From AM-0621 sp964386705 (lineage in GTDB: Bacteria; Planctomycetota; Planctomycetia; Planctomycetales; Planctomycetaceae): a DNA stretch of 64,000 nucleotides. Both the position numbers and the translations under genes were made by a program. Of the stretch, positions 60,201 to 62,602 are shown one piece after another. The notes under the pieces were generated by a model. That model did no database searches and was not told where the DNA came from. It saw nothing but the letters and a program-made list of their open reading frames with translations. Positions within the stretch are counted from its first letter, which is position 1. Every line of letters starts with the position of its first letter. Where the stretch lies: positions 1 through 64,000 of the forward strand of contig CAYLTY010000007.1 of assembly GCA_964386705.1 (NCBI GenBank), read 5' to 3'.

Positions 60201-62009
60201 GGTGCGGACAGCTTCCAGTTCAACGCGACTGATGGTTCAGCAACATCGGCACCGGCGCTGGTGAATCTCACAATCACCCCGGTCAACGACGATCCGGTCG
60301 CTCGCGCGGCAAATATCACTACGCCGGAAGACACAAGTTTCAGCGGTGTAGCCGTGGCCACAGACATTGAGCAAAGCCAGCTGACGTACTCGCTGGTGAG
60401 CGGCCCGACTCGTGGAACATTGGATTTCAATACGTCCACGGGTAAATACACCTACGTCCCAACTGCAAACCTTTACGGCCAGGACCAGTTCACGTTCCGC
60501 GTGAACGATGGCACGGCGAACTCCAATACGGCGACGGTTCGTTTCACGGTCAGTTCGGTTGCTGACACCACAATCCTCTTCAATTCCGTCACGCAGACGT
60601 TGACGGTCGGCATTGCTGGTCTGGAGCAGATTGCGGTTGGAGTTGCCAACGACAACACCGTGCAGGTACTCGTCTATGGCGTGCCTGATCCTCGAACACG
60701 GAACCTGCTCGCCTCCCGCGTGAAGGCGCTGAATATCATCGGCAGCGAGATCGCCGACTTCATCAATCTGGGTGCCGTTCAGATCTCGTCCTATCCGAAC
60801 CTGCTCTCAACAACGATCACGGGTGGTAACGGCAACGATACCGTCATCGGCACCGAAGCCCCTGATTTGATCTCAGGCAACAACGGCAACGACGTGATCT
60901 ATGGTGGTGCGCGCAACGACCTGCTGTTCGGTGATGCGGGCAACGACATTGTGCGCGGTCAGGGCGGTAATCAGGACACGATCACCGGCGGCGTTGGTGA
61001 TGACACTCTGGACGGTGGTGAAGGCTTCGGCGACATCCTGGCCGAATACGATCTGTCGACCGTGCGTGTGACGACCAACGCGATGACGGGCATCGGCAAC
61101 GACCGCCTGATGGAAGTCGAAGGCCTCATTCTGGTCGGCGATATGGGAGCGAACCTGCTGGATTCAACGCGATTCACAGGCTCGGTCACGATGATTGGCG
61201 GCGCTGGCAACGACACCTTGCAGTCAGGCAGTGGCAACGACGCCTTGATGGGCAGCGCGGGCGACGACCTGATGAACGCCGGAGCTGGCGATGACTTGCT
61301 CGATGGCCAGGCCGGCAACGACAAACTGTTCGGCAGCCTGGGTAACGATCTGGTGCGAGGCGGCCTTGGCAATGACTCACTGCTCGGAGAAGACGGCAAT
61401 GACACGCTCACGGGCGACGATGGCAACGATCTGCTGAGCGGCAACACGGGCACTGACGATATCGATGGCGGGGCCGGTTCAGACCGACTTTCTGAGATGT
61501 TAGACGGCAATGCCGTGATCAACGGATTGCAAATCATCTCGGCAGTGATCGGCACCGAAACGTCCCGCCGTATTGAACTCATCCTTCTGACCGGCGGTGC
61601 GTCAGGCAACCTGTTCGATGCACGGCTGTCGTCCGTGGCCACGTTCCTCAGCGGCGAAGGTGGCAACGACACGCTGCTGGGCGGCACGTTGGGTGACACG
61701 CTTCGTGGTGGGGATGGCAATGACCTGCTGGCAGGCTTCGGCGGGGTCGATTCGCTGGAAGGTGGTTTGGGCAACGATCTGCTCTTCGGTGGTATCGGCA
61801 ACGATACGCTGAACGGAGAAGCCGGTCGTGACACGCTGTTCGGCGGACTCGGTGCTGATGCCCTGAATGGCGGCCTGGATCTCGACACTCTGGTCGGTTC
61901 ACAAGGCACAGGCACTGTCGACGTCGGCGATCAGTTCACTGATGCTGCAATCGAGATCGATGAGTTCTTCAAGCTGAACACACTGCCGAACTGGATCGAT
62001 TCAATCTAG
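33276..62009 (+). CDS. Giant secreted or surface protein, about 9,577 residues
   Basis: One open frame of 28.7 kb without a stop. The N-terminus is basic and contains AEQLEARQMLA (about 40-50), a LEPR-XLL-type planctomycete secretion signal. Then come tandem modules (about 216-1760) with an eight-copy repeat array nested in them, a long mixed region (about 1760-3960), an RTX block (3962-4032), and beta-helix-type repeats interrupted by an aromatic-rich part with a C-type-lectin-like domain (6547-6625). After these are five cadherin-like repeats (8221-8734), four Ig-like tandem repeats (8735-9097) and an RTX block up to the end. Ca2+-binding, extracellular folding and a role as adhesin or cell-surface scaffold are inferred. 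ATG 33276 has GAGGG six bases before it; GTG 33264 is an alternative. The gene is flanked by a hairpin-rich intergenic region and a strong terminator. Confidence 0.93.
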   Translation: MRMRYWLSGLSYRVKGLQRRGRQSRRTTQFPLFLSRFTARAEQLEARQMLAATNPFVGPGNIYGDVGVIAASQVNTYTQTAGSLHIELGGTTAGAGNINPLSGHDQINVSGAASLNGTLKVSLVDGFEPHEGDTFDFMKFGSVTGKFNDAQGLYGFGDGTLYFDVVQMSDRLRLVTKGLSSGGFLKTESEALNDTVGEFLSEYFRDTATDVLTVPLDLTVDEFVSVSGSVTVRRNQTANVPIIETGSDGKQTTRTVAMDVLTIAGSGLHAFVGSGGPYRIDTDLTVDADNDGDATNDLEVNENATGLLLDDVHFGVAVLQPKATQANANLPSRFLAVQATAGTAGLVGTGDAFTLIANDVDVAVNRGGALKNGKGSAIADFSATDLDADSKAGFTLSVVGTKNSVAIDLPGQAVTRASVGNAIVEVSDFIHLSGALSIERGTTAEFDVVTTRTDNKTSTDKTEMHVLTIGGSHLQAFVGANGPYQRDQNFELDENNDGNPFNDFVTNPDAVGITVSDASFGVTLLSPVDTEAGLPNFIAVSAEAAQAGLVGVSDVQLEGYGVAVSFNRGGELADKSGKAVINFETSDPDGDSKTKGLSVSTGTGTAPVVIDLPGAEVTQASIDNAVIGISDFVSVAGGISIEQGTTANVALNTRTSDGKTKVEFAEVNVLTIGGSHVTAFVGTNGPYQHDEDFSADTNSDNNPYNDWVTNPEATGVTVSDLSFGLAVLTPTDADAGLPEFTVMKARAAQAGLVGVDSVSLEAHGLEVAINPREELEDGRTAVIDFTYPDSDAITITTTGEDFTLDLEGEELVRATAAQARVQLSEFVSVTGAIAFEQGPIRTLTVEQHSPAGAALGPTVINLDNVAEAAYRLTPIVEFATTNRIVVDTDTDTILFPSVHGLTTGQSIVYRTDGDAIGGLQPGATYTVESVSNTSLRLRDSDGELVDLTSDAAGSHQFLPLVTFRADNDLSLGVDVATNVITMNAAHNWQTGQSVLYAVAGGSAIGGLVTTKAYKVERVDATSIKLHGDDGAVVDLTTAPLTGTHTLTAFTEFNTQNQSSGGVNVVNDTITFARTHGYVNGEKLVYETSGTPIGGLTPGLGLVYVLRVDDYTIKLADTYSDFKVGRAINLLSPGDGVQKFYRSFNKYTFNTGVDAKGAAIELPGHGLETGDTVIYETDPDYQRGRSVLDGLKVGGEYYVKKISDSKFKLARSAGDLEANRFITVTKTNGASKLRFKEFTSTTTAEQLAVDVVTDTIYTIDAHHLQDGQQVRYSAKSQTPIGGLSDGSTYTVQVLNDRAFRLKSGPSNAVVNLTSAGVGVQSLTAVTTGTIERSSGVIRVDVAADTIIFPTAHNLLASGEVTYSANDGDVIGGLTDGGRYFVRVVNATTIKLENASRQVVNLTSDGGGIQSLLRINGATLSNPKNEIHVDLSGDRILFTGEHGLTDGESVRYEVPTDQTAIGGLTNGTNYFVKVVDETSIELSTTEGGTRINLTSAGTGSHRFALTDRVRSVDSIADIDATTDRINYALGHGFEDGQRVRFEANGGANIGLTNNTIYYVKAIADDGDSLQLRAAPTGAVVDLTQSANRVQPLAAIEVEMRTMTIGGAGLHAFVGLGGPDKFDPNLAEDSDNDDDPFNDFETNDDALGFSIDNLAFGLAVLSPIETDSNLPESFTALRATADEVALVGLDDVFTLTATGIEVQLNQGGELDDKRGRAVVNFAAGDADNDQEPGLSVKTGTGTDPVVIDFVGEEFASATIAEGHANIAGIADLTATFSIHQTGVGEDSKLLIGATDVNAFLGVNGTGLELVDGELGIVMLPGHEAEGADGPAATYAMQGSGAVTTRGLPVNFSGTVEINANTTGDAVDETIEVGDDKLNVKFEDGDEVLEITPGNFDVNIDAYLGELIDDLASELIDQKSDISYEVDEDGNRTANSVLTEYIPGTTATLDDILGISKLLGAGDYIRHYLHPDELPAAGEDPLPDVEHSSVGPTLSGLLAYLNEHWLATLPVQPDDLLTMNLTPEGFEFSFDVTPTFDRQVGLAFGSSLEEYGVSFDSEATIDVQVQADIDIDFAIDWVNSDFEFNINKLGMQATASTDDLLLSATIGPVEVSIGDEDGERGDVELSLGGAISLVNGEFNFIAGENSIHADLPIYASLAGISVSGDAVPMVRIDGALTGADAGLSIETENFDKFFDFKSLSVLQVIQMFPDVKEFLADQVAGSENFLTQIPFVKAGLNEILKFAEAFDESVYSKIDFNRPRVDLQSGSNGATTAGQKTFTATGADFTNSLKDQYVSLLNGNTIVSTFRITGVTNGTTLQLDKAPTTTGTGLRYVVHQKIEKIKSLQELTLAVNRAGVLPAGVQITFDPVTQILSIPIGFSAALDPIEAPLDLGFDLGDVASLSTTAKGVINANIRGGLALYVDLDGTPVLGTSGSVANGSKNFTSTTNIFTEAMIGGTLTIDGELFEIEAVVDAKHATLNKAAPRNLTNLAFRANAGWELGIQDAHLTGDVSLDVENFEVAAQVGFVGLKAGGAGTGSGVHLGATAGISLDRNPNAVTPGDRRFSFSQIFDGDAADALQLDFEGDAYARLKGLRLNAGIGSDLPIAPQAEVAIYVQDLLNFGSIHTVYQNPALPFVLEDAVASHTVAPDEVVIVLPDLGKAFDFSDISFLDIVQGVRSGIEFLGDALENEAFYNEQLPVINRSLGEVFSFVDDFAAKVESIAENPASAIQDVESIIENALGITDDNTLDPQDQKFSMRLNGTTLDLHISFGAIFSEMYNFSLDLGTLLPNLPTIGTLSDLLGGSGNIQLEAFANLSVDVGINFGVGAGQEPEIFLYDYNPTRDKQVTAAANAFTGVNWAAGSSSLNNAKYLLIKDEFAAAITAAKVGQPTGSKVTKIRAAVVSSIDNSVGAGANTDSVYGANQLLGRRQMTLQWLEAKLSRDLGVEVTLYTGRQVRSANATAARAVASFEDVDMTLQVPVTADKARGTNLTVGARVAGTNLELGFRAGPIAVGVTGGYAVLDGDGKVATKDYATFTVALDQKANTANDDGKFHLASESFGDNLRFDLTGAFDVNLPVRIDLAGFSYQLQAPLRLQTNPVYAGQGIRELFNELTNSPNRGSQPALVYSYPDIAAEFEALGGSFSIVSLINDPSIVIDGIDTALGSIEDVFGSNMASDLPLIGDKLKEASTFLGGLRTGILSDLREKLSGDGKLIELVQDSLFDLFGPNHLDILRDNNEDNSITKEDVVIGWYDKDGNLLGRWTKGGGLPAGEVDAIQFDVGLGGLIYGDGIDIPLDVDLPGFALNVDGGFAIELGWAFDFGFGLSVADGFYLTTNTNEEDPEFSFTIDVFLDVSPEDPGVTTAFVGSGKLLFFKATIEDQDRDPNAPGFQPSGVTGGLTIDYTGNSAGRMTLNHILSQPLTEIFDVNFGVEADVKLGLTLELDGVQGLPKVKGDLAINWEWDIQNGAGTPSIELQRFRVDVGSFVSDFLKPIAQQIQTVLEPFRPIVNGLTAEIPGLGVIIPDPNLMGLINLILKMQGKKPINWAFVYAAKDMLDLVDQVNAMLGESGEIYLGTLAGLGTKAASARQATESELMALPANLRNGLSLNGPAGLANGLGGISGKSKGGVNGPAGSSTPRSGFKAFEYIKDIGNWMNLLTGGDATLFTYEMPLLEFKADFSVPLIRVPIGPVVLGVDAFGGFRAAVDLAFGYDTYGIRKAIETGNPLYAFDGFYVSDFTLPQFQNGKIVPGTGGQEKDEFTFNATIGLEANVSLAIVKAGLRAAIELGVGADLQDIARSKLIKDRDGNVIDVQWVSDGKIRGTEIATMFEYENGGFANLFNLHAGADLVGSVFVDIFAFFGYVNIIDLELFRINLFEYEYNAPRVQPYLARQVGSTLYVNAGPTAGDRRYFNTEDGNETFIVTGANGTVNLEYDEWYQTYTGVTKVVADMGAGDDVFDASRLKNVTIDVHGGAGEDKLFGGSAGGTLSGGGGDDRLTGKDGRDTLIGGTGEDRLIGGEGDDRLEGSEGVDNLNGGAGIDTYAFSGDFGVDRFQDPSGDVALDFGETIQKLTATVAARGIEFYDANENRIRVPRVPVTNIQLGKNDDTLFIADFPERSITISDNGGSDSYQFKAGRAQSTKGKGTFTITDKAGAFDEISIEQTNSGTPLELGSFVVLNGREVINYTAGVERLTVIGKAAQYDHDHILDFGGKVTVKAVGNEAGIDLKTTGLRIIGDKFESANRIKAAHVILETLRDLNITQRINAGNDGYIDARVYSDGANIRLKNDLLVSSGDTFNNEGAGWVRLTAPDGSIINDTGAYIRASGSHLIAKAKNAIGTTAAPILTLVRSFNGVTSLHGKGDIVIEETDDLNLIQQGQFTPQENHGFVIPQLAETPQWLADATWDDKLSSDWRDEIVDGHDRFAIASGNGNIDVTIRGRDALLTHQTGQINARAVGSDIVVRADDMDFTSGENKIIGTGDLVLRARQGAVDYYLGSAAETAPGDDLSLLSRDGTFNLSVRDFASIADDFTIVSVGHSEAGKQMRIGDIEDDPVIKLGLMPRDVNAALHNHTRFVAETMYVQGDVQAPDDLLELVGHRIQVNSQNYHDLLGLPDSQLSGKTVQITAKEQLVVVGKIVGQDRVDIDITESKNKLPFFSFTNEVVSLKSDVGSRIETLNPGSVIDVDANRSIQIAGVVEVHGANSTADLDAQTKMTVLEGGLIVGRDANALLRLNAGDLASVMPGGAVTAGARFDDVNGRPVAVQTAAGADIEISSPHELFIGGTVTSSDGMKLNSGTPKFDHSDYFSQIASASPNHPLLQQKQYGVLLTGTLTTLAADSQLTLASDAEVIIRGNINVLGNNSDLLLQSDKFVYVEGFVDVRDKIAIEGGRSGGSSPLTPSALNSNVIPPPPPSADNSPPPVTPVTGSSVYVHPTTRIISRQAASTISIAGEKDVDILAAIVAGGTIGSSGVTFAGDDSRIDVVAGEQAFLDSGLLASGVVILTGGTPGSDDDFLLSGNRLSVLVTTAGGITSGGMTADNSGGGVRITGHGDIELLGHITAGGNVAQSFDSKGNYLGETVTYSNEPASLVVTTTGRAYVGGHTKNQAGQVVETGGILRAAHLMDIHGTTHTSQNALLVHAASEMNVNDPNGTIRMTSGQNASVLGLFVAGGVINTVNDASGAYLGRVPVYFNGDSTVDLFAQGSIDIGQDMVAGRYLNVTTVSGALTVQGSGRLQTLRPNSEINLNSAGAVNILPPGHLNEFEAQGFMVTSNGKLTQDVTLHITIDKVDFVYSGTARITVAQAANNTGIADLQADIQAALEAGSYTVISSNNVAHPVGSTFTQLADDPTTTGIVDPDMQVKLRNGKFVFTSPYAFTLDASTQNGSLVGLTFPNNAALNSSRLYAIDAPQAGSVVNLGIPAANGQPSPTGKLSIGGKVRGYSAINLNSGTPASGVDIDLGPTGVLETIDGDIKFSAGKYGDIRGSVIAHGVGRDVVLNATEAIRLRGRVEATDDIIVSAGATVVPGQTSVQIDGTSSFSSSTGKIQITGLNDVLVDGVISSNGGGLQKIELRSEQGTLTVGKTSGRIESDAPIYLTGKNVDVQGVVRSTRAPAVNSSTPTYTITIDADDTTKINGDLQLTGSILINGDKRVEIFNTTMAVTTAGEEIRITSDDVVFGKVVTDSKGKRTQQGAVVAAKTKLDIEGKNSVEVGSGSILLTSDTGSEIEISADTVTVAGSLLAGANIVNNAVVWNGHDATLDIDAKNSVVFGGIGVDVSGKDQVVGGTANATGNIAIDVAGGTEDVSVSVNSRSRISVDPDRVTGATHAHQLNINASNDVHIFGVVEALHQDSTLRIDTDEMLLVDGIVQADAALTLIGDNDETDVSLLVSEIVLKTDSKGNLLNSNDLPLGPNDEPVRLSGGSIGTLAGGTITITAAEKVLLSGNVGQPRTEKNAVTVDNSSVSITDATDIVISGNVQALDLISILSGTVTVLPTGVVRTRAVGGDIDVSAEHMILVTASPDRTALGLIQGGDRVALSSAMLNLDGQIKDTDANGEIHITAAVSATFFNEVTAHSLLDVRATRGLATGNATPTIQIIGGLLTSGDEASITSDGTIEVQGSTMVDNNATPILRPVISQVARTIQVVTGSRQVAVGTILVPEVSFVTTTVTEQVGTESVRVGSEFNTADVTLTQDGYWNGTTRREVFVEGIDYLNANVDWSKYYDDNGNVQTLGSFTAATGKTDFTALNDIQREAVLVYLSYRPLFNLSMTNLETHKTINGIPTTQAWHPAWENNFTLETVDTTFEYSGSNEPTITQQKYNNTTTLRMNLAGWADKYIRMPVGSEADILRVVSQGEPSVFQEDIGEYRDHAVVNYEQDKSALVGHYESRSMYDPYSISADSNGYVYWYEYISDFDNSPARWQVDYHSNGTREYSVQDGRTGGSTVSEFNIPGWDSAQTRQTGDDVNGRNSYSKTGYFSTTASITNVVTDDVRGSYHIGDTPFGTYHDTYYSLVSSSVNHDTAIDNSYQSWGGIGVRDNSPSLRHLAFVQNSRQQGGVDAVAADNRIWLGSVRLENVGFQWTYRREGSLYYYVPGGMTYSNWASGEPNNDDGDEHGMEMYANGTWNDHSRGNGKYYVMQTNSYWVGANINENFTDYHANWTSTWNDLADKRQVLQYQLVTNAHDVYGLRPKFETNQLVTKVVQNKSVTQWQTQPITEDQVVITTSRTFEQGDSARRGMFGGDSVAALNAITLTADDDIIINGVVRTSGAESTLTLDAGRDVLVEGMVPEGAPVGTLAAVAQLQTEGRIDITADRDVKLSEASSLVADSTGVAGTISVITLTAGRNAELHGTVTTLDSLTISAKDDITLEGSLTAANSITATAGTDGTGSIYGDITTDITCLGGQITFTAGATSGNIDLADATIDTGRSTSNITLNALAGYIRHSGGLLTAKRMKARTKAGVVLNTNVVEYDIQNSTSGDIELINETAVTLVDTLSNNTGDIWLMAFGDITVRDVTTLGDVSLQTTTDFSQFGTTTITADALELDANNINFTLHTAVTELTLASRTNGNINVTNDRTDPMEIDLVANRGSITVDTDGDLIVTRAVTRSNVDTADITLSAAGDIFINQINAGAFAHDSSEARTIRLDYLSASLRAIGVLDASDPDLTEATYQALDQTAVRAALIDWLEDSFNSSEAAAEADQQLGLQQPLHSNGDVSLTSGGKITEVTAEDTTIDLVTDNLTVSAVNGVYGFEVAMNNILSATNSGSGVIELHDNDSVGEPNTGLAVTYVQNTKGSVVITAPDDIDVSRVIASDSEATITIETTSGNINVVPVSGVTNTVTAGSGLTLRAYDDLVFQSGVSAADSIEFTAGKRLLTQGSSFNLSTNDAIHLEAGTSLTITGTLETGEDLELISNVGNVTVTGTIRGKNNQPLESLTMIGRGNRVEEGQFARRFLFKSQVDGALYYSSTGEIHPDSNVLNTNGELVPTFLKLDLVPVMTIESAIVKDTVTGMDFYIDPQNPSLRYYRAENGVFSRREDPATGLFPFAGLNTNTGHIETFYSTLDSKTNGTLYRADKTTVINRADVSGLEAKFTAINDSAILARLVALRYSDLSDGLASGTTVDLSKATVGTISESIHLVGQGQVVLGNYVPVVTAANGEIRIVMGDDMTTSDWKAANFSLTSTAFIDPNGTLKGGNVIYAVPLTKPNGSNADTIEMTGRLDVILDPEVLPSVTTGLLMHAGRTIVNRPNDITITGANGYIDLATGQDLTITGTLKANDRISLASTGYSPNIGQRTGGNLTINGSLVANSGTIDEIELAAENSVTLSGALTVDEEISIHASQLLGQRNLTANGSTSRIEVETLQDQTIDSGVTYQAGGLVQLTSVNGDLTINGQLRAVSGSLGAAELSAKGSVNLVANAITSPTNLDVEGTVRIVSGTVATMNSGDAHFDNNSTLIVDVNGATTDKLNVTGTVTIDSKAKLSLNVHSPLVNTVTVLIANDGTDHFVGEFSGYANSSTVTIGGKDYLVSYQTGDGNDFGFVGTPTTRPTVYVDDDWANVPVGADPDGAGPALAYGIDAFSKLQDAIDVVDASGTIHLYSGTYAENVTIDKPVTIDGKSGTAFGGEADIAVIQPASGVGISLGANISSITLRDFSVNAPAQGITATAGNLVLDNVSTASSTKLGIQSTSSGTVTISGGTHAGINIGGASTISFGPSTVTATQPVSLKSQTTIQRNGHLVTTGTTASFETFQTATIAENTQNVALNAIDVSGADSLTYSVSGGADQARFVVDPSTGVLRFQPAPDFEVPTDVGTNNVYEVEVTATNASGMTVKQVVRVSVTDANDAPTFTNGGATVTLNVAEQETAVTTVTAIDQDLNAVTFSISGGADASDFEINPQTGALVFATAQDREAPEDFNLDHVYEVVIAATDSHNATTLQSISVTVTNVNETPVFPSGSVRTTSAAENQTAVTSETATDVDVGDTRSYAIIGGADGARFSIDVQTGVLQFLTSPNFETPTDADSDNVYIVVVRVTDADGLTEQQEVRVTVINVNDAPHITSATTVSVAENSTAVRTVLTSDEDTGDTRHFAITGGADAAKFDINPQTGELTFATAPNFEAPQDANSDNVYVVTITLTDSANATSVQTLQVTVTNVFEAPEFASGASISVNVAENTTAVTTVSATDQDIGDKQTYSLNGGADAAKFAIDSKTSALSFITSRNFEQPQDVGANNVYDVVVQVTDENGLQTSQTVHVTITNVNDVPVANTLSFTVGEDILASLQATASDQDLDKLTYRVTSGTSHGKLTMQTDGSFTYLTDVDYFGPDQFTFVVNDGQVDSASATVQLTVLAVNDRPVVSPQSQTTAEDRALTGTVAGTDRDHDQLTYSMVTGPAHGTLTFSPEGRFGYRPNENYFGTDTFTFRAFDGDMYSAPQTVTFTITSVNDTPVASAQSRTLAEDGSVSSQVTASDIESSNLTYQLVSRPSHGTVTINNDGTYTYTPAANYLGADSFQFNATDGSATSAPALVNLTITPVNDDPVARAANITTPEDTSFSGVAVATDIEQSQLTYSLVSGPTRGTLDFNTSTGKYTYVPTANLYGQDQFTFRVNDGTANSNTATVRFTVSSVADTTILFNSVTQTLTVGIAGLEQIAVGVANDNTVQVLVYGVPDPRTRNLLASRVKALNIIGSEIADFINLGAVQISSYPNLLSTTITGGNGNDTVIGTEAPDLISGNNGNDVIYGGARNDLLFGDAGNDIVRGQGGNQDTITGGVGDDTLDGGEGFGDILAEYDLSTVRVTTNAMTGIGNDRLMEVEGLILVGDMGANLLDSTRFTGSVTMIGGAGNDTLQSGSGNDALMGSAGDDLMNAGAGDDLLDGQAGNDKLFGSLGNDLVRGGLGNDSLLGEDGNDTLTGDDGNDLLSGNTGTDDIDGGAGSDRLSEMLDGNAVINGLQIISAVIGTETSRRIELILLTGGASGNLFDARLSSVATFLSGEGGNDTLLGGTLGDTLRGGDGNDLLAGFGGVDSLEGGLGNDLLFGGIGNDTLNGEAGRDTLFGGLGADALNGGLDLDTLVGSQGTGTVDVGDQFTDAAIEIDEFFKLNTLPNWIDSI
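33921..38560 (+). repeat. Tandem ~200-residue modules in the N-terminal part of the giant protein
   Basis: Four modules with the same order are visible: a strand like EFVSVSGSVTV, then LTIGGSGLHAFVG-GGPY, an acidic Asp/Asn patch like DNDGDATND, FGVAVLQP, AGLVG and a final IDLPG-type strand. They begin near 33921, 34548, 35150 and 35740. The acidic patch resembles Ca2+-binding loops. The fourth module is interrupted between its first strand and the AFVG motif by the array at 35901-38051. Confidence 0.8.
35901..38051 (+). repeat. Eight-copy array of ~90-residue repeats inside the giant protein
   Basis: Eight consecutive units share the pattern 'HGLxxGxxVxY', then 'IGGLxxGxxYxV', a strand ending LxL or IKL, and a final VxLTSxGxGxxxL. 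They span residues 876-1592. The array lies within module four, whose remaining half continues after it with MTIGGAGLHAFVG. Confidence 0.85.
45159..45371 (+). repeat. Internal RTX-type calcium-binding repeats
   Basis: Residues 3962-4032 contain about seven Gly/Asp nonapeptide repeats (GGAGEDKLFGG, GGGGDDRLTGKDGRDTLIGG, GGEGDDRLEG). They form the beta-roll that binds Ca2+ in RTX proteins. Usually such blocks are at the C-terminus; here one lies in the middle, far from the terminal block. Confidence 0.9.
52914..53150 (+). other. C-type-lectin-like domain within the giant protein
   Basis: Residues 6547-6625 contain IWLGSVRLENVGFQW, YSNWASGEPNNDDGDEHG, and YANGTWNDHSRG followed by YYVMQ. EPN and WND are the Ca2+- and sugar-binding signatures of C-type lectins. 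The domain lies in a 600-residue part rich in Tyr, Trp and Phe (about 51600-53420) that breaks the beta-helix repeats. Confidence 0.75.
57936..59477 (+). repeat. Five cadherin-like repeats
   Basis: Residues 8221-8734 carry five units of about 100 residues with the pattern 'VAENTTAV', 'SGGADAAKF', 'LTFxTxPNFExPxDxxxxNVYxVxVxVTD' and a closing 'VTNVNDAP'. These match cadherin-type Ig-like folds found in bacterial surface proteins; the acidic motifs between them are Ca2+-binding. Confidence 0.88.
59478..60566 (+). repeat. Four tandem Ig-like (VCBS/Cadherin_5-type) repeats
   Basis: Residues 8735-9097 contain four units with 'TxxEDxxxS', 'TYxLVSGPxHGTLxF', 'FTYxPxxNYxGxDxFTFxxxDG' and 'VTITxVNDxP'. 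This tandem family is common in large adhesins. They directly follow the cadherin-like array. Confidence 0.88.
60822..61898 (+). repeat. C-terminal RTX calcium-binding repeats
   Basis: Residues 9183-9541 carry many GGxGxDxLxG-type nonapeptides in several blocks separated by short non-repeat linkers. The position just before the C-terminus is typical of proteins exported by type I secretion or anchored outside the cell. The last 35 residues after the repeats are acidic with a terminal Ile. Confidence 0.92.
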
Positions 62010-62027
62010 CTGATCGCCTGAAACGAA

Positions 62028-62067
62028 AATGCCCAGGCCAGCTCGTTAACAAACTGGCCTGGGCATT
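62028..62067. terminator. Terminator between the giant gene and the lipoprotein gene
   Basis: AATGCCCAGGCCAG (62028-62041) and CTGGCCTGGGCATT (62054-62067) form a perfect 14-bp stem with a 12-nt loop, between the convergent stop codons at 62009 and 62073. On the minus strand it is followed by a T-rich stretch. It can serve both genes. Confidence 0.85.
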
Positions 62068-62072
62068 ATGGA

Positions 62073-62513
62073 TTACTTCGATGTGAGGTCGAAGTTGAAG
62101 ACGTTCTCACCCGCCTTGACTTCTTCCGCCAGCGTACTGGCCGAGTTGTACCTATCGGGGATCACGTTGCGTTTGACATCAATCTCTTGTCCCGAATCGG
62201 GATCCTTGCTCTTTTGACCGGTTGGCTTCGGCCACAGGATCTCAACGCGATACTTGCCGGCGTTGGGGCCCTTCGCCTCGAGAATCTCGTATTCTCCGTT
62301 AACAATCGGCCCGCCGCTCTTGCGCTGAGTCTCGCTGTTGTCCAGTCCCTGGAACGAGATTATCCCGCCTTCCACCGGAGCTCCATCAAATGTCACTTTG
62401 CCTTTGATGGAGGCGCGCTTCGCACCCTCGTACTGATCCGGGCTTCCGCCACAACCAACCACAACTGACATCAGCACTGCCGCGCTCAGCCAGCACATCA
62501 CTCCTCGCCGCAT
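62073..62513 (-). CDS. Small lipoprotein with a transthyretin-like domain
   Basis: The 146-residue product has a lipoprotein signal (lipobox VVGC, Cys21) and a beta-rich domain starting SIKGKVTFDGAPVEGGIISFQ, which resembles the carboxypeptidase regulatory or transthyretin-like fold. Such lipoproteins often follow DUF1559 genes in planctomycetes, as here. The start ATG 62513 gives the signal peptide at the N-terminus; an in-frame ATG at 62564 lies inside the terminator hairpin and is rejected. Exported and membrane-anchored; the role is unknown. Confidence 0.85.
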   Translation of the reverse strand: MRRGVMCWLSAAVLMSVVVGCGGSPDQYEGAKRASIKGKVTFDGAPVEGGIISFQGLDNSETQRKSGGPIVNGEYEILEAKGPNAGKYRVEILWPKPTGQKSKDPDSGQEIDVKRNVIPDRYNSASTLAEEVKAGENVFNFDLTSK

Positions 62514-62542
62514 GATTCCGATTCTCACTCTCGAATAAAAAA

Positions 62543-62572
62543 GCTCCGCATTGAACGTCGTCAACGCGGAGC
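62543..62572 (-). terminator. Intrinsic terminator between DUF1559 and lipoprotein genes
   Basis: GCTCCGC (62543-62549) pairs with GCGGAGC (62566-62572), and inside it TTGA pairs with TCAA, leaving a 6-nt loop. On the minus strand it is followed by six Ts. It lies between the DUF1559 stop (62603) and the lipoprotein start (62513), so the two genes share transcript only by read-through or attenuation. Confidence 0.85.
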
Positions 62573-62602
62573 CGACTTTGGAATGCGTTCAACTCTTGAC
62601 GT

